Program-made: the position numbers and the translations under genes | Shown: one piece after another, positions 1-9,877 of the stretch | Layout: the number at the start of each line of letters is the position of its first letter | How positions within the stretch are numbered: position 1 is the stretch's first letter | Notes under the pieces: generated by a model | The model's database searches: none | Told to the model about the DNA's origin: nothing | Seen by the model: only the letters and a program-made list of their open reading frames with translations | Assembly (NCBI GenBank): GCA_021740585.1 | Contig: JAIOZM010000007.1 | Span: 1-64,000 of the forward strand | Length of the DNA: 64,000 nucleotides | From: Bacteroidales bacterium | GTDB lineage: Bacteria > Bacteroidota > Bacteroidia > Bacteroidales > GCA-2748055 | Reading direction: 5' to 3'

Positions 1-123
1 AATTCTCTTACCGTTAACCCGGAGTCCTGTTGCAGACTTATCAGTTCACGAAATCTGGATTCTTTTTCCATACACTTTTTAGCGCGCAAGATACAGATCC
101 TGTTCTTTCAGCTCAATATGTAG

Positions 124-249
124 GAGGCCGAAGGCTTACTTTCTATTGACTATGTAGCAATAATTCCAATTCTGATTGAGGCAATAAAAGAGCAGCAAGT
201 TCATATAGATGAATTAGAAAAAAGAATTGGAGAATTAGGGATAAAATAA
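124..249 (+). pseudogene. C-terminal remnant of a peptidase-S74-type (tail-fibre-like) protein
   Basis: An open frame of 41 codons follows an in-frame TAG at 121-123. Its translation contains LSIDYVAIIPILIEAIKEQ, then a short coiled-coil tail. This is the typical end of the intramolecular-chaperone (S74) domain found on phage tail fibres and many secreted Bacteroidota proteins. No start codon or upstream domain is visible in this frame, so I read it as the 3' scrap of a larger gene lost at the left edge or by decay. The family assignment rests on the motif alone. Confidence 0.6.
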
Positions 250-389
250 TGGAGATAATTTAAGTGTTACTTAAATCAGGAATAAATTCTTGACACATTG
301 TTTATAAAAACTTTATTTGTATGGAAAATGTGTTTAATAATTTTGAAAGAAGATACTCAGAATTAATATTCAATAAATTCAGAATAATT

Positions 390-1250
390 ATGAGACTTAA
401 AATAATTCTTTCTCTAGCGGCAGCCCTTTTATTCCAACTACCGATATATTCCCAGGATGCAACAGGGCCCCAGGAGAGTGTATTTAGCAGTATTGATTGG
501 GTTGACACCTCAGTTCCCGGATTGACATGGGAACCCACAAAGGTCACATTTTCATATTCAGGAACATTGAGTAATGGAGAGGCTTTATTTATGCTATATA
601 ATGTGGATTACGGTTATCTTGGTGAGAGTAAAATATCACTTAAGGGCAGACGTAAGGGAAGCGGATACCTTTCGCTCTATTTAACTGAGGAAGAGCCATT
701 AGTAGACGGTGGTAATGACATTTCTTGGAGCTCAATGTCCTGGAATACAGGTTCTACCTGGGAAGACTTTTCGCTTGATTTCCAGCTACAATCATCGACT
801 AATGGAATCATAGAGTATTCCTTTTTTAATGTTGAGATTGCTAATCAACCTGACTTAGAAATTACAGATATTGTGGTTACCTATAATTACGAGATTCATT
901 TTTCTTATGATGCTTCAGGTAATAGAACCGCAAGAAATTGTCTGTATTTGGACAGCGATGACCCAAAGAAAAGTCTAAGTAAGCCGATATTGAATGGTAG
1001 CCTTAATACTAAAAATTACCTGGTTTACCCAAATCCTACAAGCAGTTACGTGTTGATTGATGTTGAGAATTATTCTTTTGAAGACAAAGGAAGTTTGCGT
1101 TTGATCGATTTATATGGTCGTACCTTATTTTTCACAAAGGAAATTTTTGCAACGAATAGGATTGACATGGATGAATACCTTGACGGGTCATATTTTATTA
1201 TCCTTGAGATAAATGGAGAAAACAGGAAGTTCAAAATCATTAAACAATAA
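390..1250 (+). CDS. Secreted protein with T9SS type A sorting domain
   Basis: I place the start at the ATG at 390 rather than the upstream one at 321, because it begins a clean signal peptide (MRLKIILSLAAALLFQLPIYSQ), giving 286 residues. The middle is beta-rich with no domain I recognise. Around residue 192 is a short YDASGNRTARN stretch of the kind found in Rhs/YD-repeat proteins. The last ~75 residues form a T9SS C-terminal sorting domain (YPNPTSSYVLI, LIDLYGR, DGSYFIIL, KIIKQ), so the protein should cross the outer membrane by type IX secretion. It sits 136 bp before the large Rhs gene on the same strand and may be co-expressed with it. Function is unknown. Confidence 0.75.
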   Translation: MRLKIILSLAAALLFQLPIYSQDATGPQESVFSSIDWVDTSVPGLTWEPTKVTFSYSGTLSNGEALFMLYNVDYGYLGESKISLKGRRKGSGYLSLYLTEEEPLVDGGNDISWSSMSWNTGSTWEDFSLDFQLQSSTNGIIEYSFFNVEIANQPDLEITDIVVTYNYEIHFSYDASGNRTARNCLYLDSDDPKKSLSKPILNGSLNTKNYLVYPNPTSSYVLIDVENYSFEDKGSLRLIDLYGRTLFFTKEIFATNRIDMDEYLDGSYFIILEINGENRKFKIIKQ

Positions 1251-1386
1251 ATATCTAACCAGTAGTTTTATTTAATTTCCGGAACATACTTTAAAGCCCG
1301 GAATAACTCATAATTCAAAAAAATTGAAATACTATTTTAAAATATCAAAAACAGTTGCCAGATCCCCTCAATAAAAAACATATATA

Positions 1387-4300
1387 ATGAAAAAGATATT
1401 CATCTTCCTTATATCATTGATTTTTAGTTATATTTCTTATACTCAAGATACTATAATATATAATGAAACAATAAATCTTAATTCTGATTTATCAGATTAT
1501 ATAAATGTTAAAGTCGGAGCTACTGATGAAATTACACTTTTGCCTGGATTTGAATACAATGCTGATAATTCAGGGACATTTTCTGCAGAAATCTATTCAT
1601 TTGTATTAGAGGAACCGTACGTAATTAATGAAACCGGGGGGCCTGAAGGTACAGTTGGAACCCTGGTTGGAACAGATGGTGTTGTAGGTGCCATACACGG
1701 AGTTGCAGACGTGTCCCAATCAGGCGCTGCTACATACACTATTCCAATAAGTGTTCCTGTAGGAAATTTAGGAATGGAACCCTCTCTTAGCATTACTTAT
1801 AACAGCCAGTCGGGGGAATCTATTCTTGGCTATGGCGTTGGATTATCCGGAATATCCTCCATTACGGCAACGGGAAAAAATAATTTTTATGATGGTGAAA
1901 CATCCGCAATTTCAAGTGTGGATGGAGATGTACGGCTTATGTGGGATGGACAACGCCTAGTTGGTATCAATGCCGTTGGTTTATTAGCAACTTCCTACAA
2001 TACATTAATCGAATCCCATGCAGTAATCACAAGAGATACCACGGGTAGTAATATATCATTTTTGGTTAAAACGGCTGATGGAAAAACTATAGAATATGGA
2101 AATACTACGGATTCAAGGCTAAGCCTTGACGCGACGACAGAATGGATATGGATGGTAAACAAAATTACTGATAGAGACGGAAATTTTATACTTTATGAAT
2201 ACAATAAAGATGATGATAAGAAACAAATTGTCATCTCAAAAATTAAATACGGTGGAGCGATAACAGATCCTGAAAATGAAATAGAATTCACTTATTCTGA
2301 GAAACAGGAAATAAAATATTCATACATTCATGACGACCTGATAATAAGCGATCTTCAGCTGGATAATATATCTATAACTTCTGCGAATCAAAATTATGGC
2401 AGTTATGAATTTTCATACACCAATCAGGCAGGAAATACATACCTATCACAGGTAATGCAATATGATAAAGATGATAATCATTATAATGCAACGGCATTTA
2501 CATGGGAGATTCCGACGTCAAACCTTAGTGCCCAACCCACAACAAAATATATTCAATCTGGGCCAAACTTTAAATATTTTTCAGGAGACTTTACAGGCGA
2601 TGGATTTTCAGATTTGGTTTCTGTCGAAATAAATCACAGTCTTCATAATTATCAATATTATTTATATAAGGGATCTTCCACAGGACTTGGTTCAAATTAT
2701 GATGAATCAGGAGAACTTCCCAGATCCTATTTGTATGAACACTGGAATGCTCTTAGATTGGGTTACATTAATAAATATAACCCAGTGGAAACCATTCCAA
2801 CAGATCCGGAGTTTGAAGATGTAGATGCAGTAACTGCTGGTGACTTTGATGGAGACGGAATTCTAGAACTACTTGTAACAGTATCCGAATGGGATGAGAT
2901 TGGAGCTTTACTACCTGAGAATTTAAATGAAAATTTTGATTTTAACAGTGATATTTATGATGAAATTGTTGATATATTTCTGAATTATAATGAAGAACTT
3001 CCTTACCCTCTAAGTCTGGAATTTTCCTATAAGGTCGCACATTTCTATCACTTTGATCAAGAGTCAACAAGTGAACAAAGGAAGAAAAAACTTACTCTTA
3101 ACGGTGTCAGACTTTCAAAAGAATTTGTTGCTCCCGGTCCGGATCTTGTAGATTATGGTTATATGCCATTTACCGATGGTAACAAAATCATTTATACAAA
3201 CACTTCTATGTCCAGTTTAACTGAAATGCAAAGCCTTGAGGGTTCCCTTGTCTGGGGAGAGTTTAATGGTGATGGGAAGATGGATTATCTTAAAATTGAG
3301 AGTAGTTCTTTCGGTGTCTATTTGTATAATTCTCAAACTGACAATTTTTCTTTTTCTGAAACAGTCAATGAGAAGTTTTTAGGCTTAATAGATATTAATG
3401 GTGATGGTATTATGGGATGGGTGACACAAAAAGAAGAATTTGTAACATATTCATATTTGGAGCTATGGGATGAATACGATGGAGACCTATCTTCTATTTA
3501 TGACTGGAATAATTTTCTGAATGAATATGGTTTGGGGGACAATTTTTTAGATTATATGGAAAATATCTGCAATCAAAATAATGATATCATTTGTAGAACA
3601 AACTTTTTAAATAGTGGGGGGACTGATTTTAGCTTAGGCCATAATTTAGCAATAAAACACTTAACCAATTACGGGGCAAATGATGTTAGTCTTGGATATT
3701 TTGATATAAACTTTGCGATGGATATTCTCTACACCAGATCAGCAGATATTAATGCCGATGGTAAAAATGAGTTGCTTTTATTCACAAATGAGAATCTGGA
3801 AAAGATTTATTTTGATTTCATACCTAACTATTCCAACGAAGCCATTAGCTTCACGTATTCTACTCTAAATAGTAATGAATCGTATGGAAGAGAGCTTCAA
3901 TTCGGAGACTATAACGGTGATGGAATTATCGAAATATTAGGCCCGGAAACAAATAAACATAACAGCTTTATTACAAATAACCTGTCCCAACCTGCTATAG
4001 AAAAGATAACCAATGGTTTAGGATTAGAAACAGAATTCTCTTATAGTAAACTTACTGACCCAACTGTATATACAAAAGGAATAACAGGGACATTCCCTGT
4101 TGTAAGAGTTGTAGGCCCCTGGCAGGTTGTAAAAAGCATCTCTACAGATAATGGGGTTGCAGACCCAATAGAAACAACTTATAAATATGAAGATGCAAGA
4201 ATCCATATAAAAGGTAAAGGCTTTTTAGGTTTTATGAAGCTTAGTAGTACAAATACCAATCTTGACATCACCCAAAAAACAGAAATGAGCTATAATACAA

Positions 4301-7300
4301 GCTATTACCATCCCTATTTATATAAAGCTCAAAAATATGTTGGCGTAGAATTACAAGAAGAGTCTGAAAATACAGTTGGTTTTATGAACCTTGATGAAAA
4401 TGGAAGATTCAGGATGCAAACGCAATCATCGAGTATCGAAAATTTTGAATCAGGTACCACAACAACACAAGTATTTACCTATAATGAAGATGGTCTGGTC
4501 GAATCAAAAACAAGCCATATAAATAATGAGCTCTCCGTTGTGCAAAATTATAGCTACACTGGAAACGGATGGACTGGAGACTATTCCATAGAGGAAATAG
4601 AAACAACTCATACAAGAGGCCTTGAATTTGAAACAAATACTCAATTTTTTGAATATGAGAGTTTAAAAGGGAGATTAATTGAAAAAACGGAATTCAAAAA
4701 TACGGATAGAGAACGGATAACGAGCTATACAATATTTGATGATTTCGGAAATATTAAAAAAACAGAAATTGAAGCTAAGAAAGGGGAAAGCCTTTCGCTA
4801 GTAACGCTGGTTTCACAAGCCGATTTTACATCTGATGGGCGATTTATTGTAGAACAGACCGATCCTGATAATAATACCACAATCTTTGATCTGGATCCGG
4901 CAGCCGGCGTTCTTTTAAGTAGCACTTCGCCAAATTCGATGCAAGTTGAATACGAATACGGTGCCTTTAATCGCAAAACCAAAACCATTTATCCCGACCA
5001 AAAGGAAGAGCTTATAGCATTAAGATGGGTAAATGGACAAACAGATGCACCGGCTGATGCTCTCTTTTACAGCTATAAAAAAGAAACATCTTCAGCAGCC
5101 AAACTATCCTTTTTTGATGCCACAGGCAGAGAATTAAGAACGGTTGTACGAGGTTTTAAGGATGAAGCAATTTATATCGACCAGGAGTATAATGACAACG
5201 GTAGCCTTTATCGAAAATCTATGCCCTACTATAGCTCTGACACTCCACTGTGGACAAGCTATACTTACGACACCAAGGGTAGAGTTACTTTTGAAGAAGC
5301 TCCCGATGGAACCGAAACAGAATATAATTATTCCGTTACTCTACAAACTACTGTTACCGTAACAAAAGGGTCTAAGACTCAAACGATGAGAACCCTTACT
5401 AACGCTATGGGAGAAACGATTGAAAGCGAAGATAATGATGGAAATATTGTATATTCCGTCTATTATGCTGATGGCAAACTTAAAAACACCTATACCAGTA
5501 TAAATCCCACAGATAAAATTGAATTTAGCTATGATGGACAGGGAAACCGGTCGTCAATTTCTGACCCCGATGCCGGAACCATAACAACCATTTATGATGG
5601 GTACGGCCAGTTAGTTTCTCAAACAGATGCTAAATCAAATACCACAACTTTCGATTATGATAATCTCGGAAGAATTACAGAATCTTTCGATGGTACAATA
5701 ACTACATCCTATTCCTATTATTCAGACGACAGTAAACCATATTTTGGACAACTCTCATCCATAAGCAATTCTGATAATTCCTTAGTGGAAGAATATGTTT
5801 ATGATGAAGAATTCGGACGACTCCAAATCCTGAGTAAAGAAATAGATTCAAAAACGTTTGAGTTTTCCTATACATACGATTGGTTTGGAAGACCTTATTC
5901 GAAAACCTATCCTTCCGGATTTTCTGTAAGTTATGATTATAATGATTATGGCGATCTTAAATCTATTAAGGCCGGAGGCCTCAAAGTCTGGGAGTGCAGT
6001 GATGTAAATGCCCTTGGACAGATTACATCCTATTCCCAGGGAAGTTATAATACTTCGGTTGATTATGATAATTACGGTGTCCTAGAGCGGTTAACCACAG
6101 GCAATGTTTTTAATATGGATTATGTCTTCGACGATAATGGCAACCTTGCATTTCGGGAAGATATTCTTACTCACCAGAATGAAAGCTTTCAATATGATAC
6201 CTTAAATCGTCTGGAACAAATAAGCTATGAATTTGATGGTTATCCTATTAGCGCCGGAAACTTATCATTAACTTACGAAGATGGAGGCAATATAAGCTCA
6301 AAGTCAGATGTAGCGGGCAATATAGAATACGGTGACGGTACAGCCGGACCCCATGCCCTTACCAGCTTGAATGACCCAAATCCTTCCTACCAACCTTCCG
6401 ATCAGATTATAAGTTATACCAACTTCAACAAAGTTGCATCCATTAGCCAGCTGGACGAAAATGGTGATCCCATAAACCTCACATATACCTATGGTCTCGA
6501 CAACCAAAGAATAAAAACGGTTTTCACTCGTGATGCAGTTACAGAGAAAACTAAATACTTTCTGGACGATTACGAAGAAGTCACCACAAGTTCAGGCACA
6601 AAAAAATACCATTATATTTTTGGAGGAACCGGATTATGTGCTATATTTGTTAGAGATGATCAGGATAACGATACTTTGTTTTATACTCTGAATGATCATC
6701 TGGGTTCTTTGAATGGGGTAATTAATGCAGAAACAAATGCAGTAAGTTATTATAGTTACGATGCCTGGGGCAACCCGAGAGACAATGATGACTGGACCAC
6801 TAAAACCGATGCTGACTTATTTGCAGACAGAGGCTTTACTGGGCATGAACACTTAATTGAATTCGGGCTTATTGATATGAATGGTCGCATCTATGACCCT
6901 ATGCTTGGGAGGTTCTTAAGCCCTGATCCTTATGTTCAAATGCCGGGATATGCTGATAATTTTAATCGGTATTCTTATGCTTTGAATAACCCGCTGGTTT
7001 ATGTGGATCCGGATGGGGAGTGTTTTGGATTATTTTTATTAGGAGCAGCCATAATAGGAGGATTATATAATGGGATTCAAAACAATGGTAGCTGGGATTG
7101 GGTAGATGCAATTCAAGGAGCAGGTGCGTCGATGTATATTGCGGGAACAATGTATCTTTCTGTCGCGATGCCGGCATTTATGCCAACTGGCCCGGGAGCC
7201 TTACCAGGTTTTATGACCGCTGGTGGTATGTATGCCACAACAACAGTGAATAGTGGAGCAATGAATTGGATGGCATACGGTAGTTTTGAACCTAATTATA

Positions 7301-7890
7301 AGGCAGCTGGGATAAGTGCAATACCGGGATTGATTCAGGGGATTGTTGGAGGTGTTGATGCTGTTATTCATAAGGGAAGTTTTTTGACTGGCGAGGGATA
7401 TACTTTGAAATTTACCAAGGATGACGTCATTAATATCAGTGAATTCAAAGGCTCACAAAAGGCTATCTCTCCTCAAAGTATTGAAGAGAGTATTAATAAA
7501 AACAATTATTATTATAATCCTAATAAAGTGGATTTTGTCGCTTCAGATACTCAACCTGAAGGTTTATTAGGTCTATGGGAACTAAAGCACCATAAAAACA
7601 ATATAATAACCATTTATAGAGATGCATTTCTTAAGGAAGAACTCCTTGACTTAGTTGTTGGTCATGAAATTATGCATCAAAAATTCTATGAGTGGGGTAC
7701 GCAATTGGGGTATTTTAATTTTCAAAGGAATTATTGGTTCAGTACACCCAAACAACATGATGTAATATATAACTGGATGCATGAAACATACATTGGTTCA
7801 TGGGTTGGTCGTTCAACATCTCCATGGCAGCAAAGAATTATAGACATTTCAAATATTTGGGGTTCTCCTATTAATAATCCATATTTTTAA
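1387..7890 (+). CDS. Secreted SpvB/FG-GAP/Rhs polymorphic-toxin-like protein with HEXXH C-terminus
   Basis: This 2167-residue protein begins with a signal peptide (MKKIFIFLISLIFSYISYTQ). Residues ~85-160 form an SpvB-type segment (ATYTIPISVPVGNLGMEP). Several FG-GAP calcium-binding repeats follow (DFTGDGFSD, DFDGDGILE, EFNGDGKMD, DYNGDGIIE). Residues ~1000-1870 are Rhs/YD repeats ending in the Rhs core signature (YDPMLGRFLSPDPY, then NNPLVYVDPDGE ending at residue 1878). After this conserved end the sequence switches to a unique 289-residue tip, the usual place of the toxic domain in Rhs proteins. The tip contains HEIMH at residues 2093-2097, a zinc-metallopeptidase HEXXH motif. Rhs shells of this kind encapsulate and deliver the tip; that this one is a toxin is inference. 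The next gene starts 2 bp downstream. Confidence 0.88.
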   Translation: MKKIFIFLISLIFSYISYTQDTIIYNETINLNSDLSDYINVKVGATDEITLLPGFEYNADNSGTFSAEIYSFVLEEPYVINETGGPEGTVGTLVGTDGVVGAIHGVADVSQSGAATYTIPISVPVGNLGMEPSLSITYNSQSGESILGYGVGLSGISSITATGKNNFYDGETSAISSVDGDVRLMWDGQRLVGINAVGLLATSYNTLIESHAVITRDTTGSNISFLVKTADGKTIEYGNTTDSRLSLDATTEWIWMVNKITDRDGNFILYEYNKDDDKKQIVISKIKYGGAITDPENEIEFTYSEKQEIKYSYIHDDLIISDLQLDNISITSANQNYGSYEFSYTNQAGNTYLSQVMQYDKDDNHYNATAFTWEIPTSNLSAQPTTKYIQSGPNFKYFSGDFTGDGFSDLVSVEINHSLHNYQYYLYKGSSTGLGSNYDESGELPRSYLYEHWNALRLGYINKYNPVETIPTDPEFEDVDAVTAGDFDGDGILELLVTVSEWDEIGALLPENLNENFDFNSDIYDEIVDIFLNYNEELPYPLSLEFSYKVAHFYHFDQESTSEQRKKKLTLNGVRLSKEFVAPGPDLVDYGYMPFTDGNKIIYTNTSMSSLTEMQSLEGSLVWGEFNGDGKMDYLKIESSSFGVYLYNSQTDNFSFSETVNEKFLGLIDINGDGIMGWVTQKEEFVTYSYLELWDEYDGDLSSIYDWNNFLNEYGLGDNFLDYMENICNQNNDIICRTNFLNSGGTDFSLGHNLAIKHLTNYGANDVSLGYFDINFAMDILYTRSADINADGKNELLLFTNENLEKIYFDFIPNYSNEAISFTYSTLNSNESYGRELQFGDYNGDGIIEILGPETNKHNSFITNNLSQPAIEKITNGLGLETEFSYSKLTDPTVYTKGITGTFPVVRVVGPWQVVKSISTDNGVADPIETTYKYEDARIHIKGKGFLGFMKLSSTNTNLDITQKTEMSYNTSYYHPYLYKAQKYVGVELQEESENTVGFMNLDENGRFRMQTQSSSIENFESGTTTTQVFTYNEDGLVESKTSHINNELSVVQNYSYTGNGWTGDYSIEEIETTHTRGLEFETNTQFFEYESLKGRLIEKTEFKNTDRERITSYTIFDDFGNIKKTEIEAKKGESLSLVTLVSQADFTSDGRFIVEQTDPDNNTTIFDLDPAAGVLLSSTSPNSMQVEYEYGAFNRKTKTIYPDQKEELIALRWVNGQTDAPADALFYSYKKETSSAAKLSFFDATGRELRTVVRGFKDEAIYIDQEYNDNGSLYRKSMPYYSSDTPLWTSYTYDTKGRVTFEEAPDGTETEYNYSVTLQTTVTVTKGSKTQTMRTLTNAMGETIESEDNDGNIVYSVYYADGKLKNTYTSINPTDKIEFSYDGQGNRSSISDPDAGTITTIYDGYGQLVSQTDAKSNTTTFDYDNLGRITESFDGTITTSYSYYSDDSKPYFGQLSSISNSDNSLVEEYVYDEEFGRLQILSKEIDSKTFEFSYTYDWFGRPYSKTYPSGFSVSYDYNDYGDLKSIKAGGLKVWECSDVNALGQITSYSQGSYNTSVDYDNYGVLERLTTGNVFNMDYVFDDNGNLAFREDILTHQNESFQYDTLNRLEQISYEFDGYPISAGNLSLTYEDGGNISSKSDVAGNIEYGDGTAGPHALTSLNDPNPSYQPSDQIISYTNFNKVASISQLDENGDPINLTYTYGLDNQRIKTVFTRDAVTEKTKYFLDDYEEVTTSSGTKKYHYIFGGTGLCAIFVRDDQDNDTLFYTLNDHLGSLNGVINAETNAVSYYSYDAWGNPRDNDDWTTKTDADLFADRGFTGHEHLIEFGLIDMNGRIYDPMLGRFLSPDPYVQMPGYADNFNRYSYALNNPLVYVDPDGECFGLFLLGAAIIGGLYNGIQNNGSWDWVDAIQGAGASMYIAGTMYLSVAMPAFMPTGPGALPGFMTAGGMYATTTVNSGAMNWMAYGSFEPNYKAAGISAIPGLIQGIVGGVDAVIHKGSFLTGEGYTLKFTKDDVINISEFKGSQKAISPQSIEESINKNNYYYNPNKVDFVASDTQPEGLLGLWELKHHKNNIITIYRDAFLKEELLDLVVGHEIMHQKFYEWGTQLGYFNFQRNYWFSTPKQHDVIYNWMHETYIGSWVGRSTSPWQQRIIDISNIWGSPINNPYF
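6059..7020 (+). repeat. Direct repeat copy A: 3' part of Rhs core
   Basis: This 962-bp stretch inside the large Rhs gene recurs at 8916-9877 with the same length and no net indel. It encodes the last YD repeats through the DPDGE signature. Differences are scattered and many fall at third codon positions. The two copies could recombine homologously and swap tips. Confidence 0.9.
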
Positions 7891-7892
7891 AC

Positions 7893-8765
7893 ATGAAAAA
7901 AAATATATTTTTCTATTTAGTACTGCTTCCTTTTATGAGCTATGGGCAGGAATACCATTGGAACAAAGAAACCATCCTATCAAATGGTGTTCAGCAAGTC
8001 CTTGTTGTAGAATCATTATACTCAGATGATTTTTCAGAGATTGATACAAGCATTATTCTTATCGAATATAATTTTGATATAGCTGGTTATTTAAAGATGA
8101 AAAGAGTATTTGGAGAAAATTATTATCCAAATGGCATTAATTATCATGAGAAGTTTTTTTATAATGGTAGCGATGAGCTAAAACAGAAAATTAATGAATT
8201 CTACTTAAGGTGTGATTTTGAATCTGACACAATTAATTTTAATTATTACAAAGACTTCATTATTGAGGATCAAACCGATAATATGAATTTTTCAATCAAA
8301 TCAGCAAAAATAACCAAAAAAAATTGTTACGGTCAAGTGAAAAACAGCGTGGAATTATGCGATAGTAATAGAGGTTATGTTAATTATTCTGAATATTTGC
8401 TCTTTTATTCCCCTGATTCAAGTTACATCATTGAAGAACGGAGACTTCCTTTTTATGATATTGAATGGAAACAACTAATTCAGAACTTTAATCAAAATGC
8501 GCTCCTTAATTTTTACCAAATTTTTTTAAAGGATGCTTTTATTATTGATGCGAAAAATATTATTTTTATTAAGCAGTTCTTTGATAAAAATGGCAACCTA
8601 ATTAGAAAATCAAAACAAGAAGGTGTTAATGGTATTGAGTATAATATCTATTATTTACTAAATCCAAATGGTCTAATTGAAAAATCTAATGAATATATTG
8701 TAAATAAAGAAACAGGTGGTGAACAGTTTAGTGTAAGTTACACATACTTTTATAAGTACTGGTAA
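7893..8765 (+). CDS. Small secreted protein, candidate partner/immunity of the Rhs HEXXH tip
   Basis: The gene encodes 290 residues, with a predicted signal peptide (MKKNIFFYLVLLPFMSYGQ) and no domain I recognise. It starts 2 bp after the stop of the large Rhs gene, so the two are almost certainly co-transcribed. The C-terminal half contains short YD-like stretches (FFDKNGNLIRKSK, YYLLNPNGLIEKS) resembling wingless MORN/YD repeats. Position directly behind an Rhs tip is where immunity genes lie. A secretion signal would suit protection in the periplasm, but many proteins of this type are merely accessory. The low-complexity AT-rich composition resembles the toxin tip more than the Rhs core. 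Confidence 0.6.
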   Translation: MKKNIFFYLVLLPFMSYGQEYHWNKETILSNGVQQVLVVESLYSDDFSEIDTSIILIEYNFDIAGYLKMKRVFGENYYPNGINYHEKFFYNGSDELKQKINEFYLRCDFESDTINFNYYKDFIIEDQTDNMNFSIKSAKITKKNCYGQVKNSVELCDSNRGYVNYSEYLLFYSPDSSYIIEERRLPFYDIEWKQLIQNFNQNALLNFYQIFLKDAFIIDAKNIIFIKQFFDKNGNLIRKSKQEGVNGIEYNIYYLLNPNGLIEKSNEYIVNKETGGEQFSVSYTYFYKYW

Positions 8766-8836
8766 TCTAGCCTTCCACATAAATGTGTCAGGCAAATCAT
8801 AACATCTTATCTAAAGGTCAATTACAATTTTCTCAT

Positions 8837-8878
8837 CAATATTATGACCCACTAAAAAATTTGGGGAGATTCATTTCC
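8837..8878 (+). pseudogene. Scrap of another Rhs core end
   Basis: In one frame this short stretch reads QYYDPLKNLGRFIS. That matches the conserved Rhs signature YDPxLGRFxS with a small insertion. It lies between the first partner gene and the orphan tip and is out of any long frame. I read it as the residue of an earlier, mostly deleted Rhs tip. The match is short, so chance cannot be excluded. Confidence 0.45.
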
Positions 8879-8915
8879 TGCCTTACCAGATTTAAGAAAA
8901 TAATAAATCATTGAT

Positions 8916-9877
8916 TTGATTATGACAATTACGGTGTCCTTGAAGGGCTTACCACAGGCAATGTTTTTAATATGAATTATGGCTTCGACGATAATGGCAA
9001 TCTTGCATTTCGGGAAGATAGCCTTACTCACCAGAATGAAAGCTTTCAATATGATGCACTAAATCGTCTGGAACAAATAAGCTATGAATTTGATGGTTAT
9101 CCTATTAGCGCCGGAAATTTATCATTAACTTATGAAGACGGAGGCAATATAAGCTCAAAGTCTGATTTGGCAAATACTATAGTATATGGTGACGGCACTG
9201 CCGGACCCCATGCCCTTACAAGCATAGGAGACCTAAACACCGCCTACTTACCCTCAGACCAAACTATAAGCTATACCAACTTCAATAAAGTATCGTCCAT
9301 TAGCCAGTTGGATGAAAATGCTGACCCCATAAACCTCACATATACCTACGGACTCGACAGACAAAGAATAAAAACCGTTTTCACCCGTGATGCCCTTACC
9401 GAAAAAACTAAATACTTTCTGGGCGATTACGAAGAAGTCACTACTTCCTCGGGCACAAAAAAATACCATTATATTTCCGGTGGGACCGGATTATGTGCTA
9501 TATTTGTTATAGATGATCAGGATAACGATACTTTGTTTTATACTTTAAATGATCATTTGGGTTCTTTGGCAGGAGTTATCAACGCTGAAACGGATGCAGT
9601 GGCATACTTTAGTTATGATGCCTGGGGTAATCCAAGAGACAATGATGACTGGACCACTAAAACCGATGCTGACTTATTTGCAGACAGAGGCTTTACCGGA
9701 CACGAACACCTGATTGAATTCGGCTTAATTGACATGAATGGCAGGGTTTATGACCCTATGCTTGGGAGGTTCTTAAGCCCTGATCCTTATGTTCAAATGC
9801 CGGGATATGCTGATAATTTTAATCGGTATTCTTATTGCCTGAATAATCCACTGGTGTATACAGATCCAAGTGGGGAA
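8916..9877 (+). repeat. Direct repeat copy B: Rhs core segment of the orphan tip
   Basis: This stretch is colinear with 6059-7020 and has the same length. The homology starts abruptly just after a TGA at 8912-8914, in the reading frame of the downstream ORF, and ends at the DPSGE junction. The abrupt edge marks a recombination breakpoint in the Rhs core. Confidence 0.9.

Noticed and set aside
5144-5362. Plus-strand ORF overlapping the Rhs gene in another frame
   Set aside because: It lies wholly inside the conserved Rhs frame and has no independent coding signal.
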